A stretch of DNA of 64,000 nt from Legionella rubrilucens (GTDB taxonomy: Bacteria; Pseudomonadota; Gammaproteobacteria; Legionellales; Legionellaceae), in contig NZ_LNYT01000007.1 of NCBI RefSeq assembly GCF_001468125.1, positions 709,803-773,802 of the forward strand. Reading direction: 5' to 3'. Made by a program: the position numbers and the translations under genes. Shown piece after piece: positions 56,212 through 63,965 of this stretch. Each line of letters opens with the position of its first letter. Within the stretch, counting starts at the first letter, position 1. The notes beneath the pieces were generated by a model. That model was not told where the DNA came from, searched no databases, and was given only the letters and a program-made list of their open reading frames with translations.

Positions 56212-57190
56212 CCAGAATACCTACGCCATTGTGGCGGATATTGGCGGAACGAATGCCCGATTCAGCCGTGTGGATTTGCGTAACCTGCAGGTTGATCGCC
56301 TCGCTGTTTTCCCCTGTGCCCAATTTGCCGGTCTTGATGCCGCCCTTAAGCATTATCAGCACAGTCAGCATTTACAGGATATACGCCACGCCGCCATTGC
56401 CATTGCCTGTCCGGTAACCTCTGATCAAATCAGCATGACGAATCTGGATTGGCAATTTTCCATCCAGGATTTAAAACACCAGCTGCAATTGGAGCAATTG
56501 CAGGTGGTTAATGATTTTACGGCGACGGCAATGAGTCTGCCGGTGCTGCCAATCACTGATCGCTTGCAGATTGGCGGCGGGCTGGTGGATGAGGGCAAGC
56601 CTAAGGTCGTGCTCGGTGCCGGGACAGGGCTTGGTGTGGCGCATTTAGTCCCCACAACCGAAGGGTACATCCCCTTGCCTGGCGAAGCAGGGCATGGCGG
56701 TTGGGCTGCGCAAACTGAACAGGAATGGTTCATTCAACGCTTTTTGCAGGAGCGCTATGGTCATGTGTCCGTCGAGCGAATCATTTCAGGTCCTGGCCTT
56801 GAAAATCTTTATCTGGCCATTGCAGCCTTTAATCAGCAACCGGTTGAACCTTTAACCGCAGCCGAGATTGCACACAAGGCGTTAACGCAACAATCGCCGC
56901 TGGCCTGCGCTGCTGTTTCGCAATTTTTCGCCAGTCTGGGCAGCTTTGCCGGTGATCTTGCCCTGTCGCTCAGTACCTTTGGCGGGGTGTACATTGCTGG
57001 CGGCATTGTTCCCAGGCTATTGCCGCTGATGGCAGAAAGCGAGTTCAGACACCGCTTTGAAGCCAAAGGACGCTTTGCAGTTTTTAATCGCAACATTGCG
57101 ACCTTTGTTGTGGCGACTGAACAGCCGGGGTTGTTAGGTGCAGCCGTCTATCTTAAGCAAATCATGGAAAAAAAGTATGCCCTCTGTTAA
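56204..57190 (+). CDS. glk: Glucokinase
   Basis: Glk phosphorylates imported glucose. The start ATG at 56204 (328 residues) lies within edd and has a GAGG nine bases upstream; earlier in-frame starts (GTG 56189, ATG 56195 and 56198) are possible. The ATP motif [15 protein letters not shown], the catalytic [24 protein letters not shown] and the sugar-binding [10 protein letters not shown] identify a proteobacterial-type glucokinase. Its 3' end overlaps the eda start. Confidence 0.95.
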   Translation: MLNQNTYAIVADIGGTNARFSRVDLRNLQVDRLAVFPCAQFAGLDAALKHYQHSQHLQDIRHAAIAIACPVTSDQISMTNLDWQFSIQDLKHQLQLEQLQVVNDFTATAMSLPVLPITDRLQIGGGLVDEGKPKVVLGAGTGLGVAHLVPTTEGYIPLPGEAGHGGWAAQTEQEWFIQRFLQERYGHVSVERIISGPGLENLYLAIAAFNQQPVEPLTAAEIAHKALTQQSPLACAAVSQFFASLGSFAGDLALSLSTFGGVYIAGGIVPRLLPLMAESEFRHRFEAKGRFAVFNRNIATFVVATEQPGLLGAAVYLKQIMEKKYALC

Positions 57191-57836
57191 TTCGTTATCA
57201 GCTGCTTCGGTATTGGCGATGGGGCCAATCGTCCCTGTGGTTGTTCTCCATCACCTTGACGATGCTTTACCCTTGGCCGAGGCCGTATTAAACGGTGGAA
57301 TCAAGGTGCTGGAAATTACGTTACGAACGCCCGTGGCGCTTAAAGCCATTCATTTACTCAGGGAACGTGTTGCTGAAGCCTGCGTGGGGGCCGGTACGGT
57401 GGTGAATGGCCGGCAATTGCAACAATGCATCGAAGCCGGGGCACAGTTCGCCATTAGTCCGGGATCAACCACCGAGTTACTGCAGGCCGGATTGCAAAGT
57501 CAAGTTCCCTTAATTCCCGGTGTTTCCAATGTGTCTGAAATGATGGAAGGGATGAATTGCGGCTACAGTCATTTTAAATTTTTCCCCGCTGAGGCAGTAG
57601 GGGGTATTGCTCTGCTGAAAGCCATTTCTGCCCCGTTTCCCGCGCTGCGGTTTTGCCCTACTGGCGGTATTCATGCTAAAAATTATCTGGACTACCTGGC
57701 GCTGGCTAATGTAGAGTGTGTGGGCGGTTCCTGGATTGTACCCGATGAAGCAATTAAACAAAAAAACTGGTCACTCATTACTGATTTGTGCTCGACCGCT
57801 TTGGAAAAAGCATCGCATCCCACAGCCGTAAATTAA
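57177..57836 (+). CDS. eda: KDPG/KHG aldolase
   Basis: Eda cleaves KDPG to pyruvate and glyceraldehyde 3-phosphate. The start ATG at 57177 overlaps glk by 14 bases and gives 219 residues. The Schiff-base lysine is K134 in FKFFPAEAVGG and the catalytic glutamate is E46 in LEITLRTP. ISPGSTTELL and CPTGGIHAKNYLDYL are further family motifs. Confidence 0.96.
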   Translation: MPSVNSLSAASVLAMGPIVPVVVLHHLDDALPLAEAVLNGGIKVLEITLRTPVALKAIHLLRERVAEACVGAGTVVNGRQLQQCIEAGAQFAISPGSTTELLQAGLQSQVPLIPGVSNVSEMMEGMNCGYSHFKFFPAEAVGGIALLKAISAPFPALRFCPTGGIHAKNYLDYLALANVECVGGSWIVPDEAIKQKNWSLITDLCSTALEKASHPTAVN

Positions 57837-57866
57837 AAAAACAACATGGACTTTTAAGGATAGAAT

Positions 57867-59288
57867 ATGGCATGGTTAGTCGCAATAATAGGCTCGCTCG
57901 CTGGATTTCTTTTTGGCTATGATGAAGGCATTATTGCCGGATCGCTCGACCTGCTGAAAAATCACTTTACGCTCACCCACACCCATATCGGGACCATGGC
58001 CGCTGCACTTCCTTTTGGTGCGCTGTTTGGCTCCATGTTGATTGGTGCTTTGCTGGGTACGCGTTACGTCAAACGTTTTGGACGACGCTCATTATTGTCT
58101 TTTGCCGGGGCACTTTTTTTCGTTGGCGCCCTGGGCGCGGCGCTGGCCCCGGCAACCTGGATGCTCATTTTGTCGCGATTTGTTCTTGGCTTGGCCATAG
58201 GTATTGCATCAGTCACAACCCCCCTTTACCTGGCTGAAACGGCACCGGTGAATTTACGTGGGGCAATGGTTGCCATTTATCAATTAGCCATTACGATTGG
58301 TATTGTCTGTGCCTATTGTGCCAATTACCTGCTGATTGAACACCAGGCCTGGCGGACGATGTTTGCTTCCAGTGCCATTCCGGCATTCATTTTGTTTGCA
58401 GGCATTCTTTTCCTGCCTGAATCGCCGCGATGGTTATTAAGTGTCGGCCGACGCGAAGCTGCTGCCAGTTCGCTGCGTCTGCTGCGCCGGCAAGCGTCCA
58501 TTACTGAGGAACTCACACACATCGAAACCACGCTCAAACGCGAACCGGCCGAAAAAAACTGGAAAGCCCTGTTTCGCAAACCCTTGCTGCCCGTCCTGTC
58601 ATTGGGGATGATTTTATTCTGCCTGCAGCAGTTAAGCGGCATTAATGTCATTATTTATTTCGCACCGGAAATTTTTAAAAACCTGGGTTTCACCAATACC
58701 ACGGGCCAGATTCTTGCTACCATGGGTATCGGTATTGTCAATTTGCTCGTTACTGTTCTGGCCATTTACTGCGTCGACTGGATTGGCCGCCGCAAATTGC
58801 TGTTGATTGGCTTTAGCGGCGCCTGCATCAGTCTTGCTGCACTCAGTGTGTTTTCCTTGTATCAGGTATCGCTGCTTGGCTATTTGTCTGTGCTCTGCCT
58901 GACAGTGTATATTTTTTCATTTGCTATCAGCATTGGTCCGGTACCGCATATCGCCATGGCTGAAATTTTCCCCCTGTATGTTCGCGGCGCGGGAATGGGA
59001 ATGTCGTCCATGAGCAACTGGTCGTTTAACACGTTGACGGTTTTTACCTTCCCTCTCCTGCATAAAGCCATTGGCATTGAATACACCTTTATCATTTATG
59101 CCGTGATTTGTTTTCTCGGTCTGGTGTACACGATTTATTTCATGCCGGAGACAAAAAACATAAGCCTCGAGTCCATTGAAGATTATCTGCTAAGCGGCAA
59201 ACCCCTGCGTGAGTTAGGCAGAAAACCCGCGCCGCAATCCTCAGCATCCTTGCCGCTGGATAATGCCGGTGAGGCCGTGTTTAATTAA
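57867..59288 (+). CDS. MFS sugar porter (glucose-type)
   Basis: The 473-residue, 12-helix protein has the sugar-porter signatures FLFGYDEGIIAGSL, GRRSLLSFAGALF, YLAETAPVNLRGAMV, LPESPRWLLSVGRR, QQLSGINVIIYFAPEIF and FMPETKNISLESIEDYL. Its place at the end of the Entner-Doudoroff operon suggests import of glucose for Glk. It is a distant relative of the inositol transporter at 47601-49019. A strong terminator follows. Confidence 0.9.
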   Translation: MAWLVAIIGSLAGFLFGYDEGIIAGSLDLLKNHFTLTHTHIGTMAAALPFGALFGSMLIGALLGTRYVKRFGRRSLLSFAGALFFVGALGAALAPATWMLILSRFVLGLAIGIASVTTPLYLAETAPVNLRGAMVAIYQLAITIGIVCAYCANYLLIEHQAWRTMFASSAIPAFILFAGILFLPESPRWLLSVGRREAAASSLRLLRRQASITEELTHIETTLKREPAEKNWKALFRKPLLPVLSLGMILFCLQQLSGINVIIYFAPEIFKNLGFTNTTGQILATMGIGIVNLLVTVLAIYCVDWIGRRKLLLIGFSGACISLAALSVFSLYQVSLLGYLSVLCLTVYIFSFAISIGPVPHIAMAEIFPLYVRGAGMGMSSMSNWSFNTLTVFTFPLLHKAIGIEYTFIIYAVICFLGLVYTIYFMPETKNISLESIEDYLLSGKPLRELGRKPAPQSSASLPLDNAGEAVFN

Positions 59289-59292
59289 GACG

Positions 59293-59328
59293 ACAGCCGC
59301 TGCTTTAAAAAAGGCAGTGGCTGTTTTA
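59293..59328 (+). terminator. Intrinsic terminator of the Entner-Doudoroff operon
   Basis: Eleven-base arms ACAGCCGCTGC (59293-59303) and GCAGTGGCTGT (59314-59324), with one G-U pair, are followed by a T-run of four. It lies four bases after the transporter stop. Confidence 0.75.
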
Positions 59329-59461
59329 GTGATCACCACGGTTGTCGTTTTTTATCGTATTAATTACCCTCTGTTTTTTGCCTGGCTCCTTCTTGACACC
59401 ATGGACAATGAACTCTCTGCTTTGGGAGAATAATGGTGATTTGAAGGTTTCTTACCACGCC

Positions 59462-59868
59462 ATGGATGCCCGCCTGCGCGGGCAAGACATCAAACAGGGC
59501 AGGCGGTGGCCAACTAAAGCCTACCGTGTTCGCGCAGGCGGGCAAGACATCAAACAAGACAGATTACACGACGGAGTTTGTCGTTTTTTTGCAGACAAAA
59601 CCTGACAGGGCAGGCGGTGGCCAACTAAAGCCTACCGTGTTCGCGCAGGCGGGCAAGACATCAAACAAGACAGATTACACGACGGAGTTTGTCGTTTTTT
59701 TGCAGGCAAGACCTGACAAGGCAGGCGGAAATCACTTAAGCTCGTGCCCGCGCAGACGGGCAGGAGATTATATAAAGGAGCTACATGATTGAGGTTTGGT
59801 CGCTTTTTCGCAGGCAAGGCATGCGGTAACCCACTTAAGCTGTCTTGCCCGCGCAGGCGGGCATCCAT
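59462..59868. mobile_element. Repeat element with 28-bp perfect inverted ends and internal tandem repeats
   Basis: The ends 59462-59489 and 59841-59868 are perfect 28-base inverted repeats. Each contains a GCCCGC-CTGC-GCGGGC hairpin of the dRS3/REP-like kind common in bacterial intergenic DNA. Between them lie near-identical 111-base direct repeats. The right end reaches the stop codon of the glucoamylase gene. There is no transposase, so it resembles a non-autonomous element or a nested cluster of repeat palindromes. Several short reading frames through it are just translated repeats. Confidence 0.65.
59497..59722 (+). repeat. 111-bp tandem repeat, two full copies and the start of a third
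   Basis: Copy 1 runs 59497-59607 and copy 2 runs 59608-59718; they differ only at a few positions near the end. A third copy begins at 59719 and diverges after about ten bases. Each unit contains GGCAAGACATCAAAC (at 59541 and 59652), which also occurs at the inner side of the left inverted end (59481). The units therefore appear to derive from the element's own end. Confidence 0.85.
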
Positions 59869-61166
59869 CAGGTTAACTCGCCCAATTTGGTTTCAAGTTT
59901 CTGTTGCAGAATAATGGCCCGAAGTGTTGCCACGTAACTCCAGGTAAGCGAGTAGGCGCCCTGCGGATTGCCGGTGTACAAGTTGATTTGTTCGCTTAAG
60001 TTTAAATCCGAAGCATATTCTTTAACGAGACTCAGGTAAGCGTTGCCTTCTTCAAAATACTGTTTAATCAGAGGCCCATTGGCTTGGGTCAGCGGTAACA
60101 TGTCGCCCAGGGTGTAGTAATATTCCGCCATGGTCGCTGTCAGAATATACCAGGGATTGCCTTCGCCGTCATTGCGGTAACCATCATAGGTATCGCCAGG
60201 GTAGCGGCCGAACAGGACGGCTTGGTAGTGATTGTCATTAATGGGGAAAAGTGCTCTGTACTGTCTTTTTAAGGCCGCGGCCGTGTTCTTTACATACAGA
60301 TTATCCGGAGCATAAACGCCGTCGTGGGTATTGGCCAACAGCACGCCCAACATCACCGCCGAATCAAGCTCCAGCGTTTTTTGCGGTCCTGAATGAGGCG
60401 GCAGCGTCGCCTGGATGATGATGTTCTTAGAGTCTAAATGCTCGCCAAGTCGCAGTTCAATAAAGCGGGCCTGCGCTTCATAATAGACTGCCGCTTCATT
60501 ATCATGGAGCGCTCTGGCGAGCCTGGCGCCTTCGATTAGGGCTTTTCGCTGGCACATCGCTGTAAAAAAATGATGGCCGTACACTTCTTCCCAAAGATCA
60601 TAGTTCATGTCCTGCCAATGATGGGCGGTGTATTCCAGATCAATTTTAATGGCGCCCATGTTCGCCGTATCCAGGCTCGGGTTATACAAATGGGTTTTGA
60701 CATAGGCCGATTCGTTATGGTTCAGCAATACCTCGGCAAAGCGAATCAGCGTTAATGCCCTTAAGGCGGGACCGTCATTTTGCGGTCTGCCCCATGGGCC
60801 TTGATAAGGGCGGCTGTCCATGTAAAATTTGGGCTCTCCAAGAATATCAAATCCAGGCAGCGTTTCAGTCTGGTGTTGAACCCGCTCTACCCAGTTGACG
60901 TAATTCAGCAGACGGGTTTTGTCTTTGGCGTTGAGGCTGCTTTCATAAAAACGTTCAATCAAATCCATGGCAATGGCCGAATCACGCGTCCAGTCATAAT
61001 AATAATCCGGGTTGGCTTTTGAAGGTGAAGCCATGATTGAGCCCTCGGATGTGATGTTGGCGAGAAAATTTTTTTTGAGGGTTTTGATGTCATCCGCTGA
61101 GAAAATCGATGCAGCAATGGTTTGGGTGATAAAAAAATAAAATAAAAAAGCGAAAATCCTTCTCAT
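59868..61166 (-). CDS. gamA: Secreted glucoamylase, glycoside hydrolase family 15 (GamA-like)
   Basis: The enzyme releases glucose from starch or glycogen. The 432-residue protein has a signal peptide (RIFAFLFYFFITQTIAAS) and a GH15 catalytic domain of the eukaryote-like type. Evidence is DYYYDWTRDSAIAMDLI, the acid region MNYDLWEEVYGHHFFTA, GNPWYILTATMAEYYY and the C-terminal LTWSYVATLRA. L. pneumophila GamA is a type II-secreted glucoamylase next to the same Entner-Doudoroff genes. The stop codon coincides with the end of the repeat element, so the last residues (GELT) may have been changed by the insertion. Confidence 0.9.
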   Translation of the reverse strand: MRRIFAFLFYFFITQTIAASIFSADDIKTLKKNFLANITSEGSIMASPSKANPDYYYDWTRDSAIAMDLIERFYESSLNAKDKTRLLNYVNWVERVQHQTETLPGFDILGEPKFYMDSRPYQGPWGRPQNDGPALRALTLIRFAEVLLNHNESAYVKTHLYNPSLDTANMGAIKIDLEYTAHHWQDMNYDLWEEVYGHHFFTAMCQRKALIEGARLARALHDNEAAVYYEAQARFIELRLGEHLDSKNIIIQATLPPHSGPQKTLELDSAVMLGVLLANTHDGVYAPDNLYVKNTAAALKRQYRALFPINDNHYQAVLFGRYPGDTYDGYRNDGEGNPWYILTATMAEYYYTLGDMLPLTQANGPLIKQYFEEGNAYLSLVKEYASDLNLSEQINLYTGNPQGAYSLTWSYVATLRAIILQQKLETKLGELT

Positions 61167-61233
61167 TTAGTTAACCTGTTGATCAATTTAAGAATTGCCA
61201 ATCTTACCGGAAAGCGATCTTTCCGGCTACAGA

Positions 61234-62625
61234 TTATTTAGGCGAATAGTCAAGGCGTATCGAGGGAGATTGTTCCGATACGCTTCTTCGTTTATTCGAG
61301 GGTGAAGCAGGGAAGAAGGTGCAGTGATTATCAACTTCGATAGTCTCCTGCACATGAATCCGTTTAACCGAGAGGCCTGGGTATTTTTCCTGATAGGGTG
61401 AGAAAACAGAGCATTTGTCTTTTTCAGGAAAATGGTGGCTGATCATAATTTTAAGCGCGCTGTTTTTCTTCACCAAAACAGCCATCAGGTTGCTCAGTTC
61501 AAGGTAGTTCCGGGGATCATAGTGTTCAATAATAAGGCTTTCCAGGTGCGGCATGTTTGAACGGTTGAGGAAACTCAATAAATCCATGAATCCATAGCCG
61601 TCCTCGGCTGAGGCCATGGTGTCCGATCGGTTGACCACGGTTAAATGCCTGATTTTGCCAAGTGAGCTTAGATCGGGGCAACTGTCCAGACGGTTGTACA
61701 TATCCAGCAGATCACTTGAAGCCTTAAGCAACACGACGACTTTGGCGGCTTCCACATCGGCTCTGTCCGTGAGGGTTGTATCCTGCTTTTGTTTTTCAGA
61801 CAGGCTGTCTAAAAATGCCGTTTTTGCCTTGGTTAAATCCTCCTGCAATGATTCCTTAGTCAGGATTGCGGCTAAAAAAGCCTGCAATGATTTATTTTGC
61901 TCGTCTTTAAAGGCAAATAAACTTAAGACTGGACGGCTTTTGAACGCCTCTTCGAGGGTTGTTGCCTTATCCCCGGAATGCAATGAAAGTTCAAACAAGG
62001 CTTTGGTTTCACATACCTCGCGGCAGTCCCGAAAAAGTGCATTTAACTGGTTTAGGATGCCAAAATAGGAATAATGCCGCTTAACCGCTTTCCCTGACAC
62101 ATCCTCGGTCAGCGTGTAATGCTGTTTGCTGAATGGATCAACGAAGTAAAGGTATTGGTCAGGGTTTTTAAGCATCTCATCCAGCAGGCAAATCATTTCA
62201 AACAATCTGTTTTTGAAGTGGCTTTGCTGCCAGGCAATGATTTGTTGGCGAAAAGGATATGGATTACCGAGCCATTGCAAATCGATTTCAAGGAGTGCGC
62301 TGTCCCGTATTGCGCCGAGGGATGAAGGACTGGCAGGCAGTTCGTCCACCTCTAATTTCATCGCCCGGGTGTCATTGATGGACTTGTTATCCTGGTCCTC
62401 CTTGTCCGGCAGGGGGAGTTTGGGTTTGGTTTTCAGCGGATGTGATTTCGCTTCGTTTTGATTGTCCTTTCCCAAGGAAGCAGGAGAAGCCGGTTTGCTG
62501 TCGTAAGTTTTCAGTTTCCCCGGCCGGGCTGGCGAAGCAGTCGGTGTATTCCCATAGTTCGGGAACTGGCTGTAGGTTTTAGTATAATTGAGGGTCGGTT
62601 TGCCCTTTTTATCGTCTTGCATCAT
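61234..62625 (-). CDS. Orphan protein with repeated PASP motif, candidate effector
   Basis: I recognise no family. The 463-residue protein starts at ATG 62625 (or 62622) behind GGGAGGGA. The first 100 residues are disordered, Lys/Pro/Ser/Asp-rich and contain PASPASLG (45-52) and PASPSSLG (97-104), with a related TASP (29-32) and a PASP near the C-terminus (439-442). The middle (110-320) is helical. Residues about 320-420 have leucine-rich-repeat-like spacing (LSSLGKIRHLTVVN, MPHLESLIIEHYDP). The tail is basic and Ser-rich. There is no signal peptide or membrane helix. A role as translocated effector is a guess from composition and context. Confidence 0.5.
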   Translation of the reverse strand: MMQDDKKGKPTLNYTKTYSQFPNYGNTPTASPARPGKLKTYDSKPASPASLGKDNQNEAKSHPLKTKPKLPLPDKEDQDNKSINDTRAMKLEVDELPASPSSLGAIRDSALLEIDLQWLGNPYPFRQQIIAWQQSHFKNRLFEMICLLDEMLKNPDQYLYFVDPFSKQHYTLTEDVSGKAVKRHYSYFGILNQLNALFRDCREVCETKALFELSLHSGDKATTLEEAFKSRPVLSLFAFKDEQNKSLQAFLAAILTKESLQEDLTKAKTAFLDSLSEKQKQDTTLTDRADVEAAKVVVLLKASSDLLDMYNRLDSCPDLSSLGKIRHLTVVNRSDTMASAEDGYGFMDLLSFLNRSNMPHLESLIIEHYDPRNYLELSNLMAVLVKKNSALKIMISHHFPEKDKCSVFSPYQEKYPGLSVKRIHVQETIEVDNHCTFFPASPSNKRRSVSEQSPSIRLDYSPK

Positions 62626-62837
62626 ATCCCTCCCGATGGATCAATTGGAGTGGTTAGAGTATGCCAAAAACGGGGGGATGGAAATGTATTTAACGGTTTT
62701 TATCGTGGCTCCGGTCAGTCATTCGAGGCCATCCGCCGTGACATTCGTTTGCTGTCTGCAAGCCTATACAAATTCTGGCAGGTTGATTATAGTAACGCCG
62801 TCAATTTCTTTTTCACTGATGAAACGGGGTTTCCGTA

Positions 62838-63434
62838 ATGACTCAGGTACTTTCACCCATTGCCTGCCTTAAGCAGTGGCTTTTGGCAGAAAAAGAGGCC
62901 GGAGCGGCCAATCCGCAGCATGCCGTCTTGTCTACCGTTGCCTCTGTCCCTCATCCGGTACCGCATTCACGGGTGGTGGCTGTGCGCGAAATCATGGAAG
63001 ACGGCCTGTTGTTTTTCACGCAAAGAGGGACTCGAAAAGTCAATGAACTGATGATCAACCCTAACGCGGTGTTGACTTTCTGGTTTGAATTGCATCAGCG
63101 CCAGATAAGTCTTGAGGGGGAGGCCCATCCGCTGTCGGCTGAGGAAAATGCCTGGTATTGGCAAAATAATGCGCACGAGGCACAGTTAAGGTTTTCAAGT
63201 TACGCCCCCACGTCGGGGCAACCTATCCCGAGTAAAGACGTCCTCGAACAAAAAAGAGAACGCCTTACGATGGAATTGAAGGATAAAACCATTCCACTCA
63301 GCCCGCTTTATTGCGGTTTTCGTTTAATACCCCTGACCGTTTACTGTTACAGTTACCGCACCGACGAACTCTCGGATGTAAGCCGCTTCAGTTTCAGCGG
63401 AGGCGCCTGGATTCATCAATTGCTTTCTCCCTGA
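62838..63434 (+). CDS. Pyridoxamine 5'-phosphate oxidase family protein, substituted active site
   Basis: The 198-residue split-barrel flavoprotein aligns with PdxH over most of its length (HSRVVAVREIMEDGLLFFTQRGTRKVNEL, FWFELHQRQISLEGEAHPLS, SYAPTSGQPIPSKDVLEQ), which covers the FMN-binding parts. At the end, the PdxH motif RLHDR, whose Arg and His bind the substrate phosphate and ring, reads ELSDV, and the terminal WxxxRLxP is WIHQLLSP. It may therefore use another substrate, as PhzG-type proteins do. It stands alone, starting about 210 bases from the divergent orphan gene. Confidence 0.75.
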   Translation: MTQVLSPIACLKQWLLAEKEAGAANPQHAVLSTVASVPHPVPHSRVVAVREIMEDGLLFFTQRGTRKVNELMINPNAVLTFWFELHQRQISLEGEAHPLSAEENAWYWQNNAHEAQLRFSSYAPTSGQPIPSKDVLEQKRERLTMELKDKTIPLSPLYCGFRLIPLTVYCYSYRTDELSDVSRFSFSGGAWIHQLLSP

Positions 63435-63441
63435 GTGAGCC

Positions 63442-63470
63442 TGTACAAGCCTCGGTGATTTGGTTATAGT
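63442..63470 (+). promoter_or_regulatory. Candidate promoter of the avidin-like gene
   Basis: TGTACA (63442-63447) and TATAGT (63465-63470) are separated by 17 bases. A 13-base palindrome follows at the expected start site. Confidence 0.5.
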
Positions 63471-63474
63471 GCGC

Positions 63475-63487
63475 CCGTCAATGACGG
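63475..63487. promoter_or_regulatory. Operator-like palindrome CCGTCA-A-TGACGG
   Basis: This perfect 6-1-6 inverted repeat covers the expected transcription start of the avidin-like gene, a position where a repressor would block initiation. No regulator gene is nearby. Confidence 0.35.
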
Positions 63488-63513
63488 ATTGGCAACTCAT
63501 TACGGAGAATATC

Positions 63514-63927
63514 ATGAAGTGTAAAGCCATTGCCTGCGCAGTGTTAGTGACCCTGTCTGCCGTTGCTGAAGCGGCATCAGCAGCCCGTGAAACCATTACA
63601 TACAAAAATGAGCGGGGTTCAGTATTAACATTGCATTTTACCTCAAAAGACACCTTGTCAGGGACTTTCAAAACAGCGGTTGCTTCCAAAGAATGCCAGG
63701 AAGCTATTGGCAGCGAACGGCCTGTCCTGGGTTACATTGTTAAAAATGCCATTACCATCAGTGTGGATTACCCTGCCTGCGGATCGGTGCTGACCTTCAT
63801 CGGCAACATTGAGCAGGGTAAGGCAATGATTGATACCACGTCGATTCTGGCGCATCAATCAACGCATATCGCGACCCAGGGCCCGGGGGCGCGCTTTATC
63901 GGTCATGATGTATTTAAACGCGTTTAA
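63514..63927 (+). CDS. Secreted avidin-family protein with altered biotin pocket
   Basis: The start ATG at 63514 has GGAG upstream and gives 137 residues with a signal peptide (IACAVLVTLSAVAEAASA). The mature part follows the avidin fold in order: YKNERGSVLTL (N32 and S36 match biotin-binding Asn and Ser), LSGTFKTAVAS, VLGYIVKNAITISVDY, CGSVLTFIGN, MIDTTSILAHQ, and the C-terminal FIGHDVFKRV, which strongly resembles streptavidin LVGHDTFTKV (D132 equals D128). Two of the pocket tryptophans appear replaced: Y86 for Trp70 of avidin and S110 for Trp97. F95 is as in avidin. Cys61 and Cys89 could form a disulfide. Biotin binding is therefore uncertain. Confidence 0.75.
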   Translation: MKCKAIACAVLVTLSAVAEAASAARETITYKNERGSVLTLHFTSKDTLSGTFKTAVASKECQEAIGSERPVLGYIVKNAITISVDYPACGSVLTFIGNIEQGKAMIDTTSILAHQSTHIATQGPGARFIGHDVFKRV

Positions 63928-63934
63928 TGGGATT

Positions 63935-63965
63935 GGCCGTCTGCCCGCCATGCCGGCAGGCGGCC
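63935..63965 (+). terminator. GC-rich hairpin behind the avidin-like gene
   Basis: Eleven-base arms (63935-63945 and 63955-63965, one G-U type pair) with a nine-base loop lie seven bases after the stop codon. There is no good T-run. The GC-rich GGCAGGCGGCC arm also resembles the REP-like palindromes near 59462. Confidence 0.45.

Noticed and set aside
59342..59792. Overlapping plus-strand reading frames of 87 and 108 codons
   Set aside because: They run through the 111-base tandem repeats and inverted ends; the translated products are repeats of the element, with no ribosome-binding site or protein-like composition.
59462..59868. CRISPR array
   Set aside because: The repeats are 111 bases long, directly adjacent without unique spacers, and no cas genes are present.
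62636..62837. Possible short coding region just before the PdxH-like gene, with a stop overlapping its ATG
   Set aside because: Protein-like stretches switch between two frames and no single frame has both a start with a ribosome-binding site and a convincing product. It could be a degraded small gene, but this cannot be supported.
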